In this document: positions 52,507 through 61,192 of the stretch, in pieces
How positions within the stretch are numbered: position 1 is the first letter of the stretch
Layout: every line of letters starts with the position of its first letter
DNA from: Humitalea rosea
GTDB lineage: Bacteria; Pseudomonadota; Alphaproteobacteria; Acetobacterales; Acetobacteraceae
Assembly: GCF_003253705.1 (NCBI RefSeq)
Contig: NZ_QKYU01000004.1
Coordinates: 124,001 to 188,000, forward strand
Direction of reading: 5' to 3'
DNA: 64,000 nucleotides
Program-made: the position numbers and the translations under genes
The notes under the pieces: model-generated
What the model was told of the DNA's origin: nothing
The model's database searches: none
The model's input: only the letters and a program-made list of their open reading frames with translations

Positions 52507-53397
52507 TCAGGAGAATTCGGCCGGGAAGCCGACCTTGGGCGTGGCGAGCTCGATGCCGAACCAACGCTTGTAGGAGGCGGCGAAGCCGTCGAAATCCACC
52601 CCCATCATGGCTTCCTTGTAGACGGTATTGACCCAGTTCAGCCAAATCGGATCCCCGGGCTTCACCGCCGAGGCATAGGAATTCGGCATCCAGCCATAGC
52701 CGCCATCGACGAAGCGGCCCGGCGCCTGGGCCATCAGCCAGCGCATCGCCGACTGGTCGGCCATATAGGCATCGACACGGCGGGCATTCAGCGCCTGCAG
52801 GGTGGCATCGGGGCTTTCGAAGGCATCGACCTTGGCCAGGGGCAGCGCCTTGTGGATCCACTCCTCCAGGAAGACGTTCTGCATGCCGCCGATCTTGGCA
52901 TCGGCGCCTGCCGCCTTGACCTGGTCGAAGGTGGTGAAGCGGCCGCCGCGGGCCAGCATCATCAGGCCAACGCCCTCACGGTAGTAGGGGATGGTGAATT
53001 CCACCTGCTGCGCGCGGCCGGGCGTCACCGTCATCCACTGCACCACGATGTCCACCTTGTCGGTGATCAGCGAGGGGATGCGGGCATCCGAGCCCTGGAG
53101 CACGAATTCCACCTTGGTGGGGTCATCGAACAGCGACTTGGCCAGCAGCCGGGCGAGGTCGATATCCATGCCGACCAACTGGCCGCTCGCATCCTCGAAA
53201 TGCCAGGGCGGGTTGGTGCTGCCGGTGCCGACGATCAGCTTGCCGCGGTCCTTGATGGTCTGCAGCTTGCTGCGCGGGGCGGTCTGCGCATGGGCGATGC
53301 GGGGGGCGAACAGGGCCGCGGCCCCGCCCAGCGCCGCGCCGGCACCCAGCAATCCGCGCCGCACCGTGCTCGCGTTCTTGTCTTGAGTCTCGTCCAT
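52507..53397 (-). CDS. Amino acid ABC transporter substrate-binding protein
   Basis: Periplasmic receptor (SBP family 3) of 296 residues. A twin-arginine-like leader (TVRRGLLGAGAALGGAAALF to AHAQ) is followed by KDRGKLIVGTGSTNPPWHFED, LVGMDIDLARLLAKSLF, IPSLITDKVDIVVQWMTVTPGRAQQV and FTIPYYREGV. Binding of polar amino acids is the family norm; the exact ligand is unknown. It is the first gene of the importer operon. Confidence 0.94.
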   Translation of the reverse strand: MDETQDKNASTVRRGLLGAGAALGGAAALFAPRIAHAQTAPRSKLQTIKDRGKLIVGTGSTNPPWHFEDASGQLVGMDIDLARLLAKSLFDDPTKVEFVLQGSDARIPSLITDKVDIVVQWMTVTPGRAQQVEFTIPYYREGVGLMMLARGGRFTTFDQVKAAGADAKIGGMQNVFLEEWIHKALPLAKVDAFESPDATLQALNARRVDAYMADQSAMRWLMAQAPGRFVDGGYGWMPNSYASAVKPGDPIWLNWVNTVYKEAMMGVDFDGFAASYKRWFGIELATPKVGFPAEFS

Positions 53398-53483
53398 ACG
53401 TGATCCCCTTTCGGCAGCCGCCTCGGCCTGAACGCCAAGTCTGGCACTGGATTGGGGGGGAACGCCACCCTCAAGGCGCGGGC

Positions 53484-54209
53484 TCAGCCGGCGGGCGCGA
53501 CCGAAAGGCCGCGGACCCCGTGGCGCTCGATCAGCCCGGCGACGAAGCCGGAGGCCTTCGCCTCCTCCACGAAATCGCGCAGGAAGGCCGCCGCCGCCAC
53601 GTTCCGGCGCGGGGTGCCGATGGCCTGCTGCACGGTCATGAAGTACCCGGGCAGGATACGCGCGCCGGGCAGCCGCTCGACATCGGTCAGCAGACGCGGG
53701 CGCAGCCCGGCCAGGACGTCGAGCTTCTGCGTCGTGAAGAGTTCGTAGGCGCCATCGATGCTTTCGGCGCGCAGCACCTCGGCCTTGTGGATGTTGCGCT
53801 CCAGCCAGAGGTCATAGGCGGCGCGCGCGGTGCTGGCGATGCGGAAGCCCGCGCGGTCCACATCCGCCAGGGTTTCGGCCGGGGAGCCGGCGGGGACCAT
53901 GTAGGTCGCCTCGATCTCGGCATAGGCGGCGGAGAAGGCGATCTTCTCGGCCCGCTGCGGCTCGGCGCCGATCAGCCCGATGTCCCAGACACCGTCATCC
54001 ACCGCATCGGCCAACTCGCCCGGCCGTGGGAAGGGCACGTAGCGCACCTCCACCCCCAGCCGCTCGGCCACCGCGCGGGCCATGGAGGGCGAGACGCCGG
54101 CCGGCTCGCCGGAGGCGGTCTTGCTGTTCACCAGCAGGAAGTTGCTCATGTTGATGCCGGCGCGCAGGACGCCGGTGGGGGCAAGCTGGGCGAGGATCTC
54201 GGGGGTCAT
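53484..54209 (-). CDS. SBP family 3-like protein without signal peptide
   Basis: The fold of an amino-acid binding protein is clear: GVLRAGINMSNFLLVNSKTA, PAGVSPSMARAVAERLGVEV, VWDIGLIGAEPQRAEKIAFS and GTPRRNVAAAAFLRDFVEEA. The 241-residue protein starts directly with the domain (MTPEILAQLAPTG). Only 3 nt separate it from the upstream ketopantoate reductase-like gene, so no leader can be hidden upstream. It is probably cytoplasmic, perhaps an enzyme or sensor derived from a binding protein, like the cyclohexadienyl dehydratase lineage. Confidence 0.82.
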   Translation of the reverse strand: MTPEILAQLAPTGVLRAGINMSNFLLVNSKTASGEPAGVSPSMARAVAERLGVEVRYVPFPRPGELADAVDDGVWDIGLIGAEPQRAEKIAFSAAYAEIEATYMVPAGSPAETLADVDRAGFRIASTARAAYDLWLERNIHKAEVLRAESIDGAYELFTTQKLDVLAGLRPRLLTDVERLPGARILPGYFMTVQQAIGTPRRNVAAAAFLRDFVEEAKASGFVAGLIERHGVRGLSVAPAG

Positions 54210-54212
54210 GGC

Positions 54213-55277
54213 TCAGTTCAACCGCAGTTCGAGGATGTGACGGGGATCGGCCGCGATCTCGCCGCGCTCGATGCGCTTGACCAGATCGGTCAGCGCCGCA
54301 TTCGCCGGGGTCGGCAGGCCCATCGGCTTGGCCTGGGCGGCGACGAAGCCGTTGATGTATTCGATCTCGGTGCGCCGGCCCTTCATCATGTCCTGCCCCA
54401 TCGAGGGGCGATGCGCGCCGCCGCCCGGCTTGTTCGCCTCGGCGATGCGATGCGAATCGTAGTCGGCCTTGGCCGCCGCATCGCCCTCACCGGCGCGGGC
54501 GATGATCTCGGGGTCGAGGTGGTGGATATCCTCCAGCGCATAGCCGAGCGCCTGGCCGACGCGGATCGCCTCGCTGCCCAGGCGCGCGGTGAAATGGCGC
54601 AGCCTCTCGTCCAGCAGGATGTCGCGGCTGACGAGGCCGGTCGCGGCCGACATGCCATTGGCCATGGCATTCGTCACGAGCTTGGACCAGCGCTCGCCCC
54701 AGAGATTCGCCGTCACCAGCGTGCTGTCGGACAGCGCGGTGAGGCGCCCGACCTCCCGCGCGCGATCGGTGATGCGGCCATGCACCTCGCCCACGCGATA
54801 GACGGTATGCGCGGCGCCCCCCTTGCCCGAGGCGCGGCGCACATGCCCCGGTTCGCAAAGCTCGACGGTGATGGAGCTGGCAATGGCGCCGAGGGTGCGG
54901 CCCCAGCCGACGATGCCGGCGATCGTCTCCTCATTCATGCAGTTCTGCAGGCTGACGACATAGCCGCCGGGTGCCAGATACTGCTGCGCCATCATCGTGG
55001 CCCAGGCGGTGTCGTAGGATTTGACGCAGATGAAGACGATGTCGAAGGGGCGGCCCCTGGCGATGCCCTGCAACTCGGTCAGGTGCAGCGCCCGCACCTT
55101 CACCGTGAACTCGGGAACATCCTTGATGTGGGAGATGCGCAGGCCCTGGTTGCGCATGACCTCGACATTCTCGGGCCACATATCGACGAAGGTCACATCC
55201 TCCCCCGCCTGCACCATATGCGCGCCGGCATAGCCGCCGACCGCGCCGGCGCCGATGATGGCGATTCGATTGCCCAT
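54213..55277 (-). CDS. Ketopantoate reductase (PanE/ApbA)-family protein
   Basis: A 354-residue NADPH-dependent reductase with the N-terminal motif IAIIGAGAVGGYAGAHMVQAG, IVFICVKSYDTAWATM, SLQNCMNEETIAGIVG and the C-terminal helical domain with WSKLVTNAMANG and RTEIEYINGFV. It is longer than E. coli PanE (303), as are many paralogues of unknown substrate, so a pantothenate role is not certain. It is in a tight pair with the signal-less binding-protein homologue. Confidence 0.88.
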   Translation of the reverse strand: MGNRIAIIGAGAVGGYAGAHMVQAGEDVTFVDMWPENVEVMRNQGLRISHIKDVPEFTVKVRALHLTELQGIARGRPFDIVFICVKSYDTAWATMMAQQYLAPGGYVVSLQNCMNEETIAGIVGWGRTLGAIASSITVELCEPGHVRRASGKGGAAHTVYRVGEVHGRITDRAREVGRLTALSDSTLVTANLWGERWSKLVTNAMANGMSAATGLVSRDILLDERLRHFTARLGSEAIRVGQALGYALEDIHHLDPEIIARAGEGDAAAKADYDSHRIAEANKPGGGAHRPSMGQDMMKGRRTEIEYINGFVAAQAKPMGLPTPANAALTDLVKRIERGEIAADPRHILELRLN

Positions 55278-55339
55278 GGATGTTTCCCCTGACCGCGGCG
55301 CTTGTTTCGCGGCAGGCTAGCGTGGCCGAATGCCGGGCG

Positions 55340-56686
55340 CTACAGGGCGGCCGGCACCCCCGCCGCGGCCAGGGCCTGGGCCTGACGTTCCGCGACCTCG
55401 GCTTCCTTCAAATCATGGGTCAGCTCCTCGAACATGCGGTGCCAGTTGATCTCCGCCTTCAGCCGCAGGAACACGCTGCCAAGCCCGATCGCCGCGCGGT
55501 CCATCAGCACGAATTCGCGCGGGATGGTGACGCCGCCGCTTTTCTTCAGCCCGGCATGGACGGTTTCGGCGACCTTGCGGCCGAATTGCGGATCGTCGGA
55601 TTCCTGGATGGGCCGCACGCGATCCTGCATCAGCGGCTCGTACAGGAAGCGCGCCCAGAGCGAGAGCACCTGCATCGTCTCGCGCGACAGGTTCACGAAA
55701 CCCCAGACGCGGTACGCCTCGGCGGCCTTCTCCTCGTCATTGTCGCGCACCGCTTCGTAAAGCATGATAACGCCACTCACGAATTTCGGCGGGAAGACGC
55801 GGATGGCGCCGTAGTCGAGCAAATTGACCCCGTCCCGCCCCGGCCGCGCCTGGTAGTTACCGAGATGCGGATCGCCGTGGATCACGCCATAGCGGTAGAA
55901 CGGCAAATAGTAGGCAAGGAACAGCCCGCGCGCATAGGCAGCGCGTTCCTCCGGCGGCGGGTCTTCCTCCAGGCGCTTTTGCAGCGAACGGCCCTCGACC
56001 CAGCTCATGGTCAGCAGCCGGTGAGTGGTGAATTCCGGCACCGGGACCGGCACCGTCACCTCCGGCGTGTCGCGCAGCATGTTGCCGTAGAGCCGCATCT
56101 GCGCGGCCTCACGCGTGTAATCCAATTCCTCGCGCAGCCGGGCTGCCAACTCGTCATAGACCTCGTGGTTCTTCAGCGCCGTGTCCATGCGCCCATAGAG
56201 CGAGATCGCGATCTTCACCTGCTTGAGATCGGCCTCCACCACGCTGGCCATGTCGGGGTATTGCAGCTTGCAGGCGACGTCGCGCCCATCCGGCAGGATC
56301 GCGCGATGCACCTGGCCGAGCGAGGCGGCGGCCGCCGCCTCCTGCGAGAAACTGGCGAAGCGGGACTGCCATTGCGGCCCCAATTCGCTCGCCATGCGGC
56401 GGCGGACGAAGGCCCAGCCCATCGGCGGCGCATTGGCCTGCAAGGTTGCAAGCTCCGCCGCATATTCCGCCGGCAGCGCGTCGGGGACGGTTGACAGGAA
56501 CTGCGCCACCTTCATCAGCGGCCCCTTCAGCCCGCCCAGCAGCGCCTTCAGATCCTCGGCATGGGCCGCCTTGTCGGTCTTGATGCCGAGGAAGCGCTCA
56601 CCGGCGACGCGGGCGGCGATGCCGCCGACCGCGCCCGAGGTGCGGACCATGCGCCGCATCTCGCCAAAGATATTGCTGCCGCTCAT
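55340..56686 (-). CDS. ABC1/AarF (UbiB-like) atypical kinase
   Basis: Protein-kinase-like protein of 448 residues. It has the ABC1 KxGQ-like stretch LKGPLMKVAQFLSTVPDALP, AAAASLGQVHRAILPDGRDVACKLQYP (A-rich loop and ATP Lys), HGDPHLGNYQ and LLDYGAIRVF as the DFG equivalent. UbiB relatives support ubiquinone synthesis. Its ATG overlaps the stop of the upstream oligoendopeptidase gene as ATGA. C-terminal membrane helices of true UbiB were not seen. Confidence 0.92.
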   Translation of the reverse strand: MSGSNIFGEMRRMVRTSGAVGGIAARVAGERFLGIKTDKAAHAEDLKALLGGLKGPLMKVAQFLSTVPDALPAEYAAELATLQANAPPMGWAFVRRRMASELGPQWQSRFASFSQEAAAAASLGQVHRAILPDGRDVACKLQYPDMASVVEADLKQVKIAISLYGRMDTALKNHEVYDELAARLREELDYTREAAQMRLYGNMLRDTPEVTVPVPVPEFTTHRLLTMSWVEGRSLQKRLEEDPPPEERAAYARGLFLAYYLPFYRYGVIHGDPHLGNYQARPGRDGVNLLDYGAIRVFPPKFVSGVIMLYEAVRDNDEEKAAEAYRVWGFVNLSRETMQVLSLWARFLYEPLMQDRVRPIQESDDPQFGRKVAETVHAGLKKSGGVTIPREFVLMDRAAIGLGSVFLRLKAEINWHRMFEELTHDLKEAEVAERQAQALAAAGVPAAL

Positions 56687-58512
56687 GCAGGGTCCTGCTC
56701 AAGCTCATCGATGAAGCCTGAGATGACATCGAGACCCTTGGCCCAGAAGGCGGGCTCGGAGGCATCGAGCCCGAAGGGCGCCAGCAGCTCCTTGTGCCGC
56801 TTGGTGCCGCCGGCCCGCAGCAGCTCCAGGTATTTCTGCTGGAAGTCGGGGATGCCGCCCTCCTGGAACACGCCATAGAGCGCGTTCACCAGGCAATCGC
56901 CGAAGGCATAGGCATAGACATAGAAGGGCGTGTGCACGAAGTGCGGGATATAGGCCCAGTAGACCGCATAATCCGGCGTGAAGTCGAAGGCCGGGCCGAG
57001 GCTGCGGACCTGCACCTCCATCCAGATCTCGCCGATGCGCTCGGGGGTCAACTCGCCCTTGCGGCGTTCGTCATGCAGCGCCGCCTCGAACTGGTAGAAG
57101 GCGATCTGCCGGACGACGGTGTTCAGCATGTCCTCCACCTTGCCGGCCAGCAGGGCGCGCCGCTTGCGGACATCCGTGGTGGCATCGAGCACGGACCGAA
57201 ACGTCATCATCTCGCCGAAGACGCTGGCGGTTTCGGCCAGGGTCAGCGGCGTGCCGCTCATCAGATACCCCTGTTCGGCCGCCAGCACCTGATGCACGCC
57301 ATGGCCCAACTCATGGGCCAGCGTCATCACATCCCGCGTCTTGCCGTGATAGTTCAGCAGCAGATAGGGATGCGCCGAGGGCACTGTCGGATGCGCGAAG
57401 GCCCCACCCGATTTGCCCGGACGCGGCGCCGCATCGATCCAGGCATGGTCGAAGAACTTCTGGCCCACCTTGGCAAGCTCGGGCGAGAAACCCGCATAGG
57501 CATCCAGCACCCGCTTGGTGGCGACGGGCCAGGGGATCTTGCTGTCATCCTCATCCGGCAGCGGCGCGTTGCGGTCCCAATGCTGCAACTTCTCCAGGCC
57601 CAGCCACTTCGCCTTCAGCGTGTAGTAGCGGTGGGCCAGGCGCGGATAGGAGGCCTCGACCGCCGAGACCAGCGCATCGACAACCTCATCCTCCACCATG
57701 TTGGAGCGGTTGCGGTAGGAGGCGGGGCGCGGGTAGTGGCGCCACGCGTCGATGATCTGCTTGTCCTTGGCCAGCGTGTTGGTGATCAGCGAGAACAGTT
57801 TCTGGCGCTCGGCAAAGGCCGCCGAGATGCCCACGGCCGCGGCGGCCCGCACCGAACGATCGGCATCCGACAGCTTGTTCAGCGCGGCGGAGACGGTCAG
57901 GCTTTCCTCCCCCACCTTCACCCGCATGCCGGCGACGGTCTCGTCGAACAGCCGGTTCCAGGCGCTGCGGCCGGTGACCTCCTTCTCGTGCAGCAGCCGT
58001 TCCAGCTCGTCGTCGAGCTGATGCGGGCGGAACACGCGCAGGTCGCGCAGCCAGGGCCGAAACCGCGAGAGCGCGGCCGAGCCCGCGAATTTTTCCTCCA
58101 GCACCGAATCCTCGATGCGGTTCAGCTCCAAGGTGAAGAACAGCATGTGGGAGGAGATCACCGTCCCCCGCTCCTGCATGGTCTGGTAGAAGCGGCCATT
58201 CTCGCCATCCTCCGCATTCTCGGAGAATTTCAGCCCGGCGAAGGACATGACGCGGCCGAGGACCTCCTCCATCCGCTCATAGACCTCCAGCGCCAGGGCC
58301 AGGGCATCCCCCGGCAGGCCCGCGAGCTTATCGACATAGGTGGCCCGGAAGGCGCTGGCCTCGTCCTCCACCCGATCGAGGTCGGCGGCGAGCTTGGGGT
58401 CGTCGAAGCCAGCATAGAGGTCGCTGAGGTCCCAGGCGGGAAGGGCTTCATGGCCTCCCCCACCCTGGACGGCGGCATCGCGGGGAATCGGCTGGCGGGT
58501 CTGATGGGTCAC
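56683..58512 (-). CDS. pepF: M3-family oligoendopeptidase F
   Basis: Cytoplasmic zinc metallopeptidase cleaving short peptides, 609 residues. The active site MTLAHELGHGVHQVLA carries the HExxH motif, and the third ligand Glu lies in LAETASVFGEMM. The N-terminal helical part (ALPAWDLSDLYAGFDDPKLAADLDRVE) and the C-terminal KYLELLRAGGTKRHKELLAPFG are typical of PepF. The GTG at 58512 is the nearest start to the homologous region; the open frame continues far upstream without homology. It is coupled to the ABC1 gene. Confidence 0.94.
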   Translation of the reverse strand: MTHQTRQPIPRDAAVQGGGGHEALPAWDLSDLYAGFDDPKLAADLDRVEDEASAFRATYVDKLAGLPGDALALALEVYERMEEVLGRVMSFAGLKFSENAEDGENGRFYQTMQERGTVISSHMLFFTLELNRIEDSVLEEKFAGSAALSRFRPWLRDLRVFRPHQLDDELERLLHEKEVTGRSAWNRLFDETVAGMRVKVGEESLTVSAALNKLSDADRSVRAAAAVGISAAFAERQKLFSLITNTLAKDKQIIDAWRHYPRPASYRNRSNMVEDEVVDALVSAVEASYPRLAHRYYTLKAKWLGLEKLQHWDRNAPLPDEDDSKIPWPVATKRVLDAYAGFSPELAKVGQKFFDHAWIDAAPRPGKSGGAFAHPTVPSAHPYLLLNYHGKTRDVMTLAHELGHGVHQVLAAEQGYLMSGTPLTLAETASVFGEMMTFRSVLDATTDVRKRRALLAGKVEDMLNTVVRQIAFYQFEAALHDERRKGELTPERIGEIWMEVQVRSLGPAFDFTPDYAVYWAYIPHFVHTPFYVYAYAFGDCLVNALYGVFQEGGIPDFQQKYLELLRAGGTKRHKELLAPFGLDASEPAFWAKGLDVISGFIDELEQDPA

Positions 58513-58599
58513 GGTGGCTCTGGCATCCGACTGGGGTTCCCTCCGATATAAGCGTGCAAACGGCCGGGCCAAGCCGGTCAGGACGGGACGGAGACGCGC

Positions 58600-60270
58600 G
58601 TGGCCGAAAACGAGTGGAACAGCCTGCCGTCGATGCTGTTCGATTGCGCCCGGCGCTGGCCGGATCGGCCGATGCTGCGGGTGTGGCGGGGCGGCGGCTG
58701 GCAGACGACCTCCTGGGGCGATTTCGCGCTCTCCGTGGCCCGGATCGCCGCCTGGCTGCGGGCCGAAGGGGTCTCGCCGGGGGATCGCGTGCTGCTGGTG
58801 GCCGAGAACCGCCCCGAATTCCCCATCGCCGATACCGCCATCATGGCGATCGGCGCGGTCACGGTGCCGACCTATGTGACCAACACCGTCGCCGACCACG
58901 CCCATATCCTGCGCGATTCGGGGGCCAGGGCCGCGATCGTCGCGACCGCCCGGCTGGCCGGGGCGATCGACCAGGCGGCCGAGGCCGGGCTCGACCTGAG
59001 GCTCTGCATGGAGACGGCGGAAGGCTGGCATGGCTGGGCCGAGGCCGATGCCACCCCCGCGGACGCCGCCATGCTGATGGCCGAGGCCGAGGCGATCCCG
59101 CCGGGGCGCCTCGCCTGTCTCGTCTATACCAGCGGCACCGGCGGGCTGCCGAAGGGGGTGATGCAGCCGCATCGCGCGCTTCTCGCCAATCGCGCCGGCG
59201 TCGCGGAGGTCGCCCGCAGGCTTGGGCTGGATGGCACCTGCTACCTCAGCTTCCTGCCGCTGTCGCATTCCTACGAGCATACCGTCGGCTGCTTCCTGCT
59301 GCCTTCGCTCGGCATCGAGGTGGTCTATTCGCGCGGTGCGGAGCGCCTCGCGGCGGAACTCGCCGACATCCGCCCCAGCATCGTGACCGCGGTGCCACGG
59401 TTGTTCGAGGTGCTGCGCGCCCGCATCCTGGGCCAGATGGAGAAAGCGGGCCCCATGGCGCGCTGGCTGTTCGACCGCGCGTTGGCCCAGGGGCTGCGGC
59501 GGATGGACGGCCCCCCGCTGAACCCCCTGGAGCGGCTGCTGGACCTGGTCCTGGACCGGCTGGTGCGCCGCAAGATCCAGGCGCGCTTCGGTGGGCGGCT
59601 GGTGGCCATGGTCTCCGGGGGGGCGCGGCTGGACCCTGACCTCTCGGGCTTCTTCCTCGCCCTCGGCGTGCCCGTGCTGCAGGGCTATGGCCAGACCGAG
59701 GCCGGGCCGGTGATCAGCGTCAACTTGCCCTGGGACAACCACCGCCGCACCGTCGGCCCGCCGCTCTCCGGCGTCGAGGCGCGGATCGCCGCGGATGGCG
59801 AGTTGCTGGTGCGCGGCCCGCTGGTCATGGATGGCTATTGGAACGACCCCGAGGCCACCGCCAGCGCCATCCAGGATGGCTGGCTGCATACCGGCGATGT
59901 CGGGGTGCTGGAGAACGGGCGGCTGGTCATCACCGACCGCAAGCGCGACTTCATCAAGACCCTGGGCGGGGACATGATCAGCCCGGCCAAGATCGAGAGC
60001 CTGCTGATGGCCGAGCCCGAGATTCTCCAGGCGGTGATCGCGGGCGAGGGCCGCCCGAACCTCGTCGCCCTGGTGGTCCCGGCCGAGGGCGCGGATGCCG
60101 AAGCCGCGTTGAAGCGGATCAACGCCCGCGTGTCGCCGGTGGAGCGCATCCGCCGGTTCGCGGTCGTCCCCGCCTTCACGCTGGAGAACGGCCTGCTGAC
60201 GCCAACCATGAAGGTAAAGCGGCGCGCGGTGCTGGAGGCGCATGAGGGCGGCATCGCCGCCCTCTACTGA
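58600..60270 (+). CDS. AMP-dependent acyl-CoA ligase (long-chain type)
   Basis: Adenylate-forming enzyme of 556 residues that probably activates fatty acids to CoA thioesters. Motifs are A3 LVYTSGTGGLPKGVMQPHRA, A5 GYGQTEAGPVIS, A7 LHTGDVGVLENGRLVITDRK and A8 RDFIKTLGGDMISPAKIE. A typical A10 Lys is in TPTMKVKRRAV. The sequence is closest to the FAA1/FadD15-like long-chain ligases. It starts with GTG, divergent from pepF. Confidence 0.92.
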   Translation: MAENEWNSLPSMLFDCARRWPDRPMLRVWRGGGWQTTSWGDFALSVARIAAWLRAEGVSPGDRVLLVAENRPEFPIADTAIMAIGAVTVPTYVTNTVADHAHILRDSGARAAIVATARLAGAIDQAAEAGLDLRLCMETAEGWHGWAEADATPADAAMLMAEAEAIPPGRLACLVYTSGTGGLPKGVMQPHRALLANRAGVAEVARRLGLDGTCYLSFLPLSHSYEHTVGCFLLPSLGIEVVYSRGAERLAAELADIRPSIVTAVPRLFEVLRARILGQMEKAGPMARWLFDRALAQGLRRMDGPPLNPLERLLDLVLDRLVRRKIQARFGGRLVAMVSGGARLDPDLSGFFLALGVPVLQGYGQTEAGPVISVNLPWDNHRRTVGPPLSGVEARIAADGELLVRGPLVMDGYWNDPEATASAIQDGWLHTGDVGVLENGRLVITDRKRDFIKTLGGDMISPAKIESLLMAEPEILQAVIAGEGRPNLVALVVPAEGADAEAALKRINARVSPVERIRRFAVVPAFTLENGLLTPTMKVKRRAVLEAHEGGIAALY

Positions 60271-60274
60271 GGCG

Positions 60275-60775
60275 TCAGAAGCGGGCGGTGCCGGACTCCG
60301 CCGTCTGCTCGGGCTCGCCGGTCAGCGCTGCACGCACGGAGCCGAACAGCCCCGCCATGGCGCCGGACCGCCCATCCCAATACTCGGCCGAAATCGCGGT
60401 GACCTGGAGCAGCGCCAGATCGGGGCTTTGCGCCCCCTCCGGGAACCAGGGGCGGGCCTCCTCGGTCCAGAGCCGTTCGGCCATCGCCGGATCGTGCCGC
60501 ACCGCGGCGGTGCCCTGGACGGAGACGTAATCCTGGTTGGCCGGATTCGCGTAGGTCAGCAGGACCTCGCGATCGGCCGCGATCTCCGAGGTCTTGCCGG
60601 TATGGCCCTTGGTGAAGAACCAGAGCGTGCCGTCGGGATCGGTCTGAAGCGCATGCATCGGCCGCGCCCGCAGGCCGCCCACGGCATCGTGGGTGACCAG
60701 CATGGCCACGCGGATGTCCTTGATCATCTCCAGCGCCTTGGCGCGGGCCGCGGCGGGATCGGTTGGCTGGGTCAT
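60275..60775 (-). CDS. Pyridoxamine 5'-phosphate oxidase-like general stress protein
   Basis: Small flavin-binding split-barrel protein of 166 residues of the general-stress 26 type. Typical pieces are IRVAMLVTHDAVGGLRARPM, LWFFTKGHTGKTSEIAADREVLLTY and DYVSVQGTAAVRHD. It probably binds FMN or F420-like cofactors; the reaction is unknown. Its SD (AGGAG) lies within the 3' arm of a 14-bp perfect hairpin immediately upstream, so translation may be controlled by that structure. Confidence 0.9.
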   Translation of the reverse strand: MTQPTDPAAARAKALEMIKDIRVAMLVTHDAVGGLRARPMHALQTDPDGTLWFFTKGHTGKTSEIAADREVLLTYANPANQDYVSVQGTAAVRHDPAMAERLWTEEARPWFPEGAQSPDLALLQVTAISAEYWDGRSGAMAGLFGSVRAALTGEPEQTAESGTARF

Positions 60776-60777
60776 CG

Positions 60778-60811
60778 CGTTGTCTCCTCTGCGGTGTCAG
60801 AGGAGACAACG
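60778..60811 (-). promoter_or_regulatory. 14-bp perfect hairpin sequestering a Shine-Dalgarno sequence
   Basis: Read on the minus strand, CGTTGTCTCCTCTG and CAGAGGAGACAACG are exact complements around a 6-nt loop. The AGAGGAG in the 3' arm is the SD of the stress-protein gene whose ATG follows 2 nt after the stem. It could act as an mRNA switch or as a dimer-binding operator; there is no U-tract for termination. Confidence 0.75.
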
Positions 60812-60831
60812 GCGCGCGACGCCCCTGGTTG

Positions 60832-61116
60832 CTACATGCCCAGGGCGCGGCGGTAGAGGTCGAGCAGGGTCTCCTGCTCCTCCACCTCGGCCGGCTCCTT
60901 CTTGCGGATGGAGATGATCTGGCGGATCACCTTGGCATCGAAGCCGGCCGACTTGGCCTCCTGCATGATGTCCTTGATGTCGCCGGACAGGGCCTTCTTC
61001 TCTTCTTCCAGGCGTTCCACGCGCTCGATGATGCTGCGCAGGCGATCGGCGGCGATGCCGCCGACGTCGGCGTCCTTCTCCGGCGTGTCCTGGATGCTGG
61101 TGGGTGGGTTCGCCAT
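60832..61116 (-). CDS. gapR: GapR-family DUF2312 DNA-binding protein
   Basis: Small helical protein of 94 residues typical of Alphaproteobacteria. The core is AADRLRSIIERVERLEEEKK, then ALSGDIKDIMQEAKSAGFDA and KVIRQIISIRKKEPAEVEEQ. In Caulobacter, GapR binds overtwisted AT-rich DNA ahead of polymerases and supports chromosome replication. Here it is between the stress flavoprotein and the TetR gene on the same strand, with hairpins on both sides, so it is probably its own transcription unit. Confidence 0.93.
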   Translation of the reverse strand: MANPPTSIQDTPEKDADVGGIAADRLRSIIERVERLEEEKKALSGDIKDIMQEAKSAGFDAKVIRQIISIRKKEPAEVEEQETLLDLYRRALGM

Positions 61117-61143
61117 GGGATGCTTTCGGCCTGGGTCAGAAGG

Positions 61144-61191
61144 GGGCGGGATATACCCCCCGCCCGGCGCCGCGCCAACCAGGGGCGCGGC
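61144..61191 (-). terminator. Two tandem GC hairpins after the TetR gene
   Basis: GCCGCGCC (61169-61176) pairs with GGCGCGGC (61184-61191), and GGGCGGG (61144-61150) pairs with CCCGCCC (61159-61165). The first begins 1 nt after the tetR stop codon. They likely end tetR transcription before gapR, although U-tracts are absent. Confidence 0.55.
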
Positions 61192-61192
61192 C

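Noticed and set aside
58513-60243. Upstream extension of the pepF frame across the ligase gene
   Set aside because: The frame stays open only by GC bias; PepF homology starts at about 58500 and the acyl-CoA ligase lies on the other strand.
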